A stretch of DNA of 64,000 nucleotides from Muscardinus avellanarius (lineage: Eukaryota > Chordata > Mammalia > Rodentia > Gliridae), in contig OY726564.1 of the NCBI GenBank assembly GCA_963383645.1, positions 116,644,915-116,708,914 on the forward strand, given 5' to 3'. A program made the translations under genes and the position numbers. Under the pieces are notes generated by a model that was not told the origin of the DNA, ran no database searches, and worked only from the letters and a program-made list of their open reading frames with translations. Below, in pieces: positions 58,140-64,000 of this stretch (position 1 is the first letter of the stretch; each line of letters starts with the position of its first letter).

Positions 58140-60992
58140 CTATATGATGAAGACTTTCATTTCCAGGAAAAAAATGGGTGAACTCATTCAGACCAAGTCT
58201 CCCAGAAAAACAAAAGGGCTTGAAGACGGGCGTGGTGGCGCACGCTTGTAATCCCAGCGCTTGGGAGGTGGAGACAGGAGGATTGCGCAGGTTCGAAGCC
58301 AGCTGCGCTGGCTTAAGAGACCGTTTCCAAATAAAAATATAAAAAATAGGTCTGGGAGTGTAGGCCAGAGGTGGAAGGGCTTCCAGGAATCCCAGTACTA
58401 CAAAAAATAAAAAAATAAAAATTAAATAAAAGGGCTTGAGAATATTAAGAGCACACAAGCCAGGTGTGGTGGCACACGCTTGTAATCCCCGCGCTTGGGA
58501 GGCAGAGAGAGGATCGTGCCTGGCTTAAGAGACCCTGTTTCCAAATAAAAATATAAAAAAATAGGTGTCTGGGATTGTAGCCTGGAGGTAGAAGGGTTTC
58601 CAGGAACCCCAGTATCACCAGAAAATAAAATAATTAAAAAAAGCACACAAACTCAGTGAAGGGTCACCGGGTCAAAGTGCAGGCCATAGGAACCCAGAGA
58701 GGTGAGGCTAGTTTGGGGGGCATTTCCCTCCCCAGAAGGATGTGGAAAGGCGGGTGTTTCTGATAGCTCTGGAGCCGCCAGGTTGTCTCAGAGCACCAAA
58801 GATAAATCTTCTCAGGGGGGTAAGACAACATTTTTATAGGTCTTAAATAAACATTATTATAGGCCTTAAATTCAGAAATCACTTTTTACAAATACTCTAT
58901 ATGAATAAGCAGTTTTAAAAAGAGAAACAGGAAGAAGAAACTAAAGTTGAAAGAATACCCACAGGTACTCCAGATAAGCAATTACACCAGAGACCACATT
59001 GTAATGTTCACATGGTACTGAAACTTTTAGGAAAAGATGCAGGATGAGTTCAGCTTCTGGGAAGGACGGGCGAAGCTGCAGACCAGCTTGGAAGGCCTGC
59101 AGAGGGGAGCAGGCCTGCAGCAGCCGGGCAGGGAACGGTTCCGGGAGAGTGGAGGCCAGCACTCGCCTGTTTCTCCCTGGCGGCCCCGGTCAGTACATGA
59201 AGGATCAAGGGCTGAGTAGACTTTTCAACAGACCCAGCACTAACACGAGTATTTAAAAAACACTCCAACATTACTTAAGTAAACAATTTATCATTAAAAC
59301 ATCCTATTGAAGCCGGGTGTGGCGGCACACACTCGTCATCCCACCCAGTACTTGGGAGGCTGAGACAGGAGCATCATCGGTTCTCGGCCAGCCTCAGCCA
59401 CTCGTGAGGCCCTCTGCTATCACAGCCTGAGTTATAACGTCGACATGCCTGCCACTCTCGTGCTCATTTATCTTATTTAATTGGCACGTTTCCCAGGGTT
59501 ATCAAACTGGCAATTTAGGACAAGCTTAAATTGGCGAGCTTCAAACACTTTAAGCTCCCATAAATATAAAAAAATTGTGCTCAGTTTCAATTAGGTTGAA
59601 TAATTAAGAGAATATTTTTAGAGTCCTTACCAGACCTTTTGTTACTTCTTAAAGAACCATACTTATGCTGAACATCGTGGCAAGCACCTGTAATCCTAGT
59701 TCTGAGATAGGAGAATTGCAGATTTGAGGGTAGCCTCAGCAACTTAAAATAGCTGAGGGTGACAGCCAGGTGTGGTGGCACACACTTGTAATCTCAGCAC
59801 TTGGGAGGCTGATACAGGAGGATCGTGCAGGTTCAAAGCCAGCCTCAGCTACTTAGTGAGGTTCTCAGCAACTTAGTGAGACCCTGTTTCCAAATAAAAT
59901 ATAAAATAGGTCTGAGAGTATAGTGTAGCCCAGAAGTAGAAAAACCCCTGGATTTCATCCCCAGCACTCCCCCCCACACCCACACACAAAGCTGGGGGTG
60001 TAGCTCAAAGGTAGAATGCCCTAGGTTCAACCCCTAACATCGACAAACAAGCATACACTTTCTATTAATGTGATCAACCAGAAAATGTAAAAGTAAGTTT
60101 AAAAGAGATTTCTAAAAAAGAATTTTCGCCGGGCATGGTGGCACACACTTCTAATCCCCGCACTTGGGAGGCGGAGACAGGAGGATCACACTGGTTCGAA
60201 GCCAGCCTCACTGGCTTAAGAGACCCTGTTTCCAAATAAAAATGTAAAAATAGGTCTGGGAGTGTAGCCTGGAGGTAGAAGGGCTTCCAGGAACCCCAGT
60301 ACCACCAAAAAAAAAAAAAAAAAAAAAAAGAATTTTATCAGAATCAAGACAGCAAAGAAACAGTAAGCCAGTGGCGCTCTCACAAAAAACTCATCCCACA
60401 GATGAACAAGCCAGAGACAGCATAAGTAAAATGTAAAGTTTAGTTCACTAGCTAAGTTTTATGTTTCTAACTATAATCTACTTAGTTCAATAATCTCAAA
60501 TGATAGAAAACTTGGAAAGATTAGATATGCTTATACTTCAAATATATTACAGAAGTTTTCTTTCATATTACAAACATTTTTTCAATTAAAAATTATGTAA
60601 GGGGACATACTGAAAATAAAAACCTTATTCTATACCCTCTAACACTAATTCCAAAGCAAACAATGATTAATATATATTTTCCACTAAGGCCAGAAAAATC
60701 CAAAATATACAAGCAAAACTAAGTCCAAGTATTGTCCTTTATTTTAAAAAAAGCATTATAAGAATATAGTAAAGCTGCTTCTTGTGGCAGGCTTAAAAAT
60801 TACTTGTTTACACTTTTACTGGAGCATTGCAACTGTACATCCTAGGAAGACTCCAGGGACACACTCACACGTGCACAGGTCACTTGGCGATCTCCCTCCA
60901 CATCCCACCCTGGCCCCCTTCTCCCTTCCTGGACATGGGAGGAAAAATGTGTTTCTAATTTTAATTTTCCACAGGCTAGTTGTGCAAACTTT

Positions 60993-61038
<46 letters not shown>

Positions 61039-61791
61039 CTCTGTTTGTGGTGGTATATGTCTGTAATACCAGTACTTGGGAGGCTGAAACAGGAGGGTGG
61101 CTGGTTCAAAACCAGCCTCAGTAACTTAATGAGGCTCTCAGCAAGTTAGCAAGACCCTGTTTCCAAATAAAAAAAAGAAAATATGGCTGGGGTTTCTAGC
61201 TCAGAAGTAGAATTCTCCTGGGTTCAATCCCCAGTATCACAAAAAACTTATGTATAGAAATCATTATATGCTCCCTAATCAAACAATGACAATTTTGAAC
61301 TACTCTAAGTTAAAAAATAAACCCATCATGACTTTTAGTGTTACCAGAAAGGAAACTGTTCTAAGCCTAGTTCCTGGGAGTCTAAACACTTAGGTTGAGT
61401 ACAGAGCTGTCTGGGAGGCCCCCAAGCTCGTGTGCTCGAAGCCTTGTCCCAAGGCAGCGAGGTCCAGGGTGGCTGGAGGCGGCCCCCAGGCAGCCTTGAC
61501 CGCTGTGCTCCCTGGCCCTCTGTGCTCCCTGGCTGTCCAGGTTGGGAGCTGTCTGTCATGCCCTGGAGTCCTCGGGACAGTGAGTGAGCACCCTCTCCTC
61601 CTGTCAGGCATTTTGGTCACAGACAGGATAAGCTAACCAATGCAACAGCCATGCCCTTTGGTCACACAAGACTTAAAAACGTTCTCATCTACAAACTCAA
61701 AACTATTTTGTTGTTTTTAACGATTACTTTTGAAGCATAATGTAAAAACTTGTTTTGGATGGATACACTTGTCCTAAATCTGTGTTTTTGC

Positions 61792-61844
<53 letters not shown>

Positions 61845-62613
61845 TACTGGAGATGGAACCCAGGGGCATTCTACCTCCGAGCTACATCCCAGCCTTATTT
61901 TTTATTCTTTAGTTTTTGAAACAGGGTTTCACCGAGTTGCAAAGGGCCTAAGTAAGAGCTGAGGCTGTCTGGGAACCACGATCCTGTCAGCCTCCCAAAT
62001 GCTGGGATTACAAGCGTGCGCCACCATTGGCAGCTGTAAATGGTCCTAAATCTTGCTAAGACCTCTTGAAAGATTCTTCCAAGTACTGAGCACTAAAACC
62101 CAAGGTCATAAGATTATACAGAAAAAACCCCCACAACTGTGTGGAAAGAAGAGATATCATACTATAAGTTTATTAAAGTTTGTAAAGTTCACAAGCACCA
62201 TCTATCGTTTCTATGAAGATTCTCCAGCAATAATCTAAGTCTCATCTTCTGTCAACTTCTGTGTTATGTGCTGTCCTTCACCTCAGGGGTCACTACTGAT
62301 GTAAGGAATACGTTTTAACCAGTATTCCCCCAGTACTGTTTTTAAGTACTGGGGATGGAACTCAGGGGCATCTACCTCTGAAATACACCTCTGGCCCTAT
62401 TTTATTTTTTATTTTAAGACAGAGTCTTTCTAAGTTGCTGAGGCTGGCCTCAAACCTGTGATCTTCCTATCTCAACCTCCCAAGTACTAGGATTATAGGT
62501 GTGCAATATCACACCAGGCCAAGTATACATATAGTCAATTCCTATATTCTATCCCAGTTCTTTATACTTACTTGCAGTCTGACAATGAAATCGAAATCCT
62601 CGTGGAATTTCAC
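45740..62613 (-). CDS. MAEL: MAEL (maelstrom), last eight coding exons; 5' exons outside window
   Basis: The coding segments in transcript order are 62613-62572, 57341-57217, 56499-56445, 56339-56198, 48919-48857, 47864-47732, 46492-46417 and 45903-45740. All have AG/GT borders and compatible phases, with no frame break. The product covers roughly residue 165 to the end of a protein that is about 434 residues in human. It contains much of the maelstrom (RNase H-like) domain, including HPNPGNWPPIYCK, DLVVGIYQQKFLKEPSKTW and a Cys-x2-His-x7-Cys in RCRWHEENDTLFC. These are plausibly the Cys, His and Cys of the ECHC zinc-binding motif. MAEL acts in the germline piRNA pathway (nuage and nucleus) to repress transposons and is needed for meiosis. 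The N-terminal HMG box is upstream of the window. The frame ends at SPYMPQKDG, about seven residues earlier than I recall for human. Confidence 0.95.
46417..46492 (-). CDS. MAEL: MAEL exon encoding KLRVESPGFPHFNSPNQEQR
   Basis: 76 nt. Acceptor ccatttgttttacag, donor gtaagc. The start of the divergent, Ser-rich C-terminal tail. Confidence 0.9.
46550..47650. other. MAEL intron, no repeat or gene recognised
   Basis: Purine-rich unique-looking intronic sequence without SINEs. Confidence 0.4.
47732..47864 (-). CDS. MAEL: MAEL exon encoding YCISNSLATLFGIQL...DAGRYQ
   Basis: 133 nt. Acceptor ccttttacag, donor gtaagg. 44 codons after one split base. Confidence 0.94.
47932..48111 (+). mobile_element. 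B1-dID SINE (head truncated) in a MAEL intron
   Basis: Flanked by aagcattcacgc / aagcattcatgc. Lacks the first bases of the B1 head. Confidence 0.82.
48143..48350 (+). mobile_element. B1-dID SINE in a MAEL intron
   Basis: Complete head ('gctgggcgtggcggcacacgcttgtaatcccagc') and an ID tail of the 'ggtctgggagtgtagcc' type. Confidence 0.87.
48857..48919 (-). CDS. MAEL: MAEL exon encoding RCRWHEENDTLFCALAVCKK
   Basis: 63 nt. Acceptor cctcttcccacacag, donor gtaagt. Carries the putative zinc-ligand Cys, His and Cys. Confidence 0.93.
49555..49763 (-). mobile_element. B1-dID SINE in a MAEL intron
   Basis: Antisense, with a short (TG)n at the tail side. The head ends 'catgcgcccccatacccggct'. Confidence 0.86.
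50394..50600 (+). mobile_element. B1-dID SINE in a MAEL intron
   Basis: Flanked by aagaaccagt on both sides (about 50374 and 50600). Complete. Confidence 0.88.
50803..51170 (+). mobile_element. Outer SINE split by another SINE
   Basis: A diverged B1 part (50803-50924) and an ID part (51121-51170, 'gggtctgaggatgtagctgtggagcaaccctgggttcaacc') are separated by a complete SINE. Confidence 0.7.
50926..51118 (+). mobile_element. Inner B1-dID SINE
   Basis: CpG-rich complete copy nested in the older SINE. Confidence 0.85.
51180..53450. other. MAEL intron, no gene recognised
   Basis: SINE-free. Frames of up to 154 codons (51422-51886 +) have no recognised motif. A 30-bp perfect duplication lies at 52568-52627. 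Confidence 0.35.
52568..52627 (+). repeat. Perfect 30-bp tandem duplication
   Basis: gcctccaagctaacatgagg followed by accactaact occurs twice head to tail without a mismatch (52568-52597 and 52598-52627). Confidence 0.95.
53455..53648 (+). mobile_element. Diverged B1-dID SINE
   Basis: Head 'accagccatggtggtacaggcctgtaatccc'; the ID is complete. A small internal duplication around 'ttagcaaga' lies near 53545. Confidence 0.78.
53733..53935 (+). mobile_element. B1-dID SINE
   Basis: 'gctgaatgtgtggtgcacacttctaatcccagtatttgg' head, ID tail and a (CA) end. Confidence 0.8.
53950..54970. other. MAEL intron, no gene recognised
   Basis: AT-rich and purine-rich sequence. Overlapping frames of 80-186 codons are unrecognised. 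Confidence 0.35.
54978..55167 (-). mobile_element. B1-dID SINE
   Basis: Flanked by acaattacacttt (from 54965 and from 55168). Confidence 0.87.
55438..55636 (-). mobile_element. B1-dID SINE, 'cccgcgcttgggagg' subtype
   Basis: Perfect duplication aaggttcttattctt (55423-55437 and 55637-55651). A (TG)n run sits in its tail. Confidence 0.9.
56198..56339 (-). CDS. MAEL: MAEL exon encoding LTVEDLVVGIYQQKFLKEPS
   Basis: 142 nt. The acceptor tttctgtttacgaatggaag has a weak pyrimidine tract; the donor is gtattg, a non-consensus GT. Continuity with the flanking exons and strong family match support it. Confidence 0.93.
56445..56499 (-). CDS. MAEL: MAEL exon encoding SDDRARVNWCLQRMAAAS
   Basis: 55 nt. 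Acceptor cttttctctctag, donor gtgagg. It lies only 105 bases from the next exon, a very short intron. Confidence 0.92.
56510..57180. other. MAEL intron, no repeat recognised
   Basis: AT-rich unique-looking intronic sequence between two coding exons. Confidence 0.4.
57217..57341 (-). CDS. MAEL: MAEL exon encoding DSSHKIPISNFEF...NWPPIYCK
   Basis: 125 nt. Acceptor gtttccctcag, donor gtaact. 41 whole codons after a split Ser codon. Confidence 0.93.
57480..57662 (-). mobile_element. Diverged B1-dID SINE
   Basis: 'ttattgggaattggactcagggcattctacctcc' ID and 'gtgtgacaggtgcacaccactgcatggg' head, antisense. Confidence 0.75.
57922..58135 (+). mobile_element. B1-dID SINE, 'cccgcgcttgggagg' subtype, long poly(A)
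   Basis: Near-perfect duplication aaaagactgtatgatga / aaaagactatatgatga, with a 28-base or longer A tail. Confidence 0.9.
58224..58427 (+). mobile_element. B1-dID SINE, 'ggtctgggagtgta' subtype
   Basis: Duplication aaaagggcttga at 58212-58223 and 58428-58439. Confidence 0.9.
58459..58638 (+). mobile_element. B1-dID SINE with internal deletion
   Basis: Duplication aagagcacacaa / aaaagcacacaa. Lacks about 20 bases ('caggttcgaagccag'-type) in the B1 part. Confidence 0.87.
59310..59425 (+). mobile_element. Truncated B1 part of a SINE
   Basis: 'agccgggtgtggcggcacacactcgtcatccc' head to 'gtgaggccctctgc'; no ID part follows. Confidence 0.75.
59668..60046 (+). mobile_element. Outer SINE split by another SINE
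   Basis: The B1 part is 59668-59762 and the ID part 59990-60046 ('gctgggggtgtagctcaaaggtagaatgcc'). Confidence 0.75.
59766..59989 (+). mobile_element. Inner B1-dID SINE
   Basis: Complete copy between the two halves of the outer SINE. Its tail is a C/A-rich 'cccccccacacccacacaca'. Confidence 0.83.
60128..60329 (+). mobile_element. B1-dID SINE, 'cccgcacttgggagg' subtype
   Basis: Duplication agaatttt at both ends; A tail of about 20 bases. Confidence 0.88.
60330..60990. other. MAEL intron, no gene recognised
   Basis: AT-rich sequence without recognised elements. Confidence 0.35.
60994..61036 (+). repeat. (CA)n microsatellite
   Basis: About 21 CA units just before a SINE. Confidence 0.95.
61038..61245 (+). 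mobile_element. B1-dID SINE
   Basis: 'ctgtttgtggtggtatatgtctgtaataccagtacttgg' head and complete ID. Confidence 0.8.
61246..61790. other. MAEL intron, no gene recognised
   Basis: Contains a GC-rich island around 61400-61580 with short overlapping frames only. Confidence 0.35.
61795..62034 (-). mobile_element. B1-dID SINE with (TG)n tail
   Basis: The (TG)n at 61795-61842 is the tail; the antisense ID and B1 head follow ('aagcgtgcgccaccattggcagct'). Confidence 0.88.
62332..62519 (-). mobile_element. Diverged B1-dID SINE
   Basis: Antisense ID ('taagtactggggatggaactcaggggcatctacctctg') and head ending 'aatatcacaccaggcc', 52 bases from a MAEL exon border. Confidence 0.82.
62572..62613 (-). CDS. 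MAEL: MAEL exon encoding EIPRGFRFHCQTA
   Basis: 42 nt. Acceptor ttgtattacag, donor gtaagt. Phase in 2, out 1. The preceding exon is not found before 64000. Confidence 0.9.
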
Positions 62614-62619
62614 CTGTAA

Positions 62620-63960
62620 TACAAAATAACCGTGATCAGAACAGCAGAAATTTGGAAAGTCCTCTAACTGTTATAGGAATACTCTACAGGATCAGGTAGT
62701 AGCCTGGTTAGAAAATTTTTATTATGTGAAAATACAAAAAAGTTCATTTTTTTTAACCAAAGAAATTATGACTATATCAAAGAATTATGGAATGTTGTCT
62801 ACACTACTTTCAAAAGCAAGTTACCCCTTATAAGGAAAGCCTGTACAAACAATGTTGGCTGAGGGTTCACACAGGTGAGCCCTCGACACAACGGTATACA
62901 CAGTTCTAAGGAAGAAAGCATCCAGGTCCAACCTATGTCTCAATACGCGAGAGCCAGCGGGTGGCCGCCTGCCTTGTCCTGAGCGGCTGCCCTGCCGTGC
63001 CAGGACAGGCTTTCCCCTCATCAGCAAGGGAGGCCGTCCTAATTCATTTTACAGCGACCAACAGACTGCAGATAAAGCCAACGTCTCCTCCTCTGAATTT
63101 CTCCTTCCCTTCAAGGAGGCGGTGTTCCCCTGACCACTGCCCACCTTCTTGGGAAGAGAGCTGAAGCTAGGTGTTCCTAGTTACCTTTGCGTCTAATGAG
63201 GGCGCAGCAGCGACAGACATCACCTGAGAGTGCAGGCTACTCTCGTGTTTTCTTATCTGTTCCTTCTAACCCCACTAACGGGCATCCATCGTCTCCACTG
63301 TACAAACAAGACAATGGGTTCCGGGATTAAGCAGCTTCCTCGAGGTTATACATAGTGAACACTGAAGTGAAGGACGGCACAAAAGCAAAGCAAAAAGGCT
63401 CAAGGAAAACTCCAAGATGTAAAGGAACAGGCAAGCAAATGACAGCTACGCCTTTTCCAGGTATTCCACCTCTTATGGCTTAGATATTGAATGTCTCTTG
63501 GAAAAGCTCAGCTATTGGTAATACAAAAATGTTCAGAGGTGAAATAACTGAATCCTGGGGGCTCTAATCTCATCGGGGTAAATCCACTGATGGACTGATA
63601 ATCAACTGACTGGCTGCCAGCACAGGCAGGTGGGTCACTGCGATGTGCGCTCGGGGGTTACCTATGTGCAGGGCCCACCCCGCCCTCTCCTCCTGGCCTC
63701 GCAGCGAGAGCAGCACCCCTCTGCACACCCTGCCACCGCCACCACTGCACATCAGAGCCAGCCCTAAGGCGTGGAACCTCCAAAACCAGTAAATCCTTCT
63801 TCCTCTGTGGTTGTCAGGTGTTGGGGGGAACATTTTCACCCAATTCTAACATGCATATAAGGTTAAAAGCCTAAAGCAACAACCCACCTAATTCTATTAG
63901 CACCTCAACCAAGTATTACGAAGTCTTGTTACATTTTAGAACTCAGCTATACTTTAGCTT
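62620..63960. other. MAEL intron, no further exon found
   Basis: I looked on the - strand for the exon preceding EIPRGFRF (expected to end near ...NPG) and did not find it, so that exon probably lies beyond 64000. A MIR-like block lies near 63270-63350 ('tactgtacaaacaagacaatggg'). Confidence 0.45.
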
Positions 63961-63964
63961 TTGC

Positions 63965-64000
63965 TTTTTTCTTGATACCAGGGAGTGAACCCAGAAGCAT
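63965..64000 (-). mobile_element. B1-dID SINE cut by the window edge
   Basis: 'cttgataccagggagtgaacccagaagcat' is the antisense start of an ID tail. Confidence 0.7.

Noticed and set aside
63170..63200. Possible earlier MAEL exon near 'agttacctttgcgtctaatg' (- strand)
   Set aside because: The sequence read backward does not encode the expected HSFINPG segment, and the phase does not fit the exon at 62613.
1..64000. CRISPR arrays, operons, prophage or bacterial defence systems
   Set aside because: The sequence is mammalian. Direct repeats present are minisatellites without spacers, microsatellites or SINEs.

Overview
This is a mammalian window, almost certainly from a squirrel-family rodent (ground squirrel, marmot or relative). 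About forty SINE copies have a B1 (7SL-like) head joined to a tRNA-like ID tail ('gtagctcagaggtagaatgcccctgggttcaatcccc'-type sequence, with A-box and B-box). That is the B1-dID architecture typical of Sciuridae and a few related rodent families. Genes are split by GT-AG introns and most of the DNA is transposon-derived. There is nothing prokaryotic here.

Two protein-coding genes converge tail to tail. The left edge (1023-2219, + strand) holds the last three coding exons of GPA33 (cell surface A33 antigen): the end of the second Ig domain, the transmembrane exon with a Cys cluster, and the acidic cytoplasmic tail. The right part (62613 down to 45740, - strand) holds the last eight coding exons of MAEL (maelstrom, piRNA-pathway transposon silencer). 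All exon phases agree, and the reading frame ends earlier than in human. Upstream exons of both genes lie outside the window. GPA33 and MAEL are also neighbours on human 1q24.

The roughly 43 kb between them is a transposon graveyard. It contains L1 fragments (mostly - strand), a MaLR-type LTR element at 17.8-20.4 kb, a likely solo LTR at 39.7-40.1 kb, nested B1-dID SINEs, microsatellites and two minisatellites (40-bp units at 21.4-21.85 kb, 51-bp units at 24.3-24.6 kb). A long purine tract lies at 17.9-18.3 kb. A processed retrocopy of ARPC5L (Arp2/3 subunit 5-like) with an unbroken 152-codon frame sits at 35.58-36.63 kb on the - strand.

The most unusual object is a chimeric, ORF1-only L1 (half-L1-like) element. 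Two copies (4569-7509 and 30909-33729) have the same architecture: 5'UTR and ORF1 in one orientation, then an L1 ORF2 fragment in the opposite orientation, then an L1 3'UTR with A-rich tail in the first orientation. Each copy is bounded by its own 13-14 bp target-site duplication, so the chimera appears to have moved as a unit. The second copy retains an intact ORF1. A third locus (25312-26092) carries only the 5'UTR.

All calls come from reading the sequence and from recalled family knowledge; no database search was run. SINE and L1 edges are accurate to a few bases where a target-site duplication is quoted and to roughly 5-30 bases otherwise.
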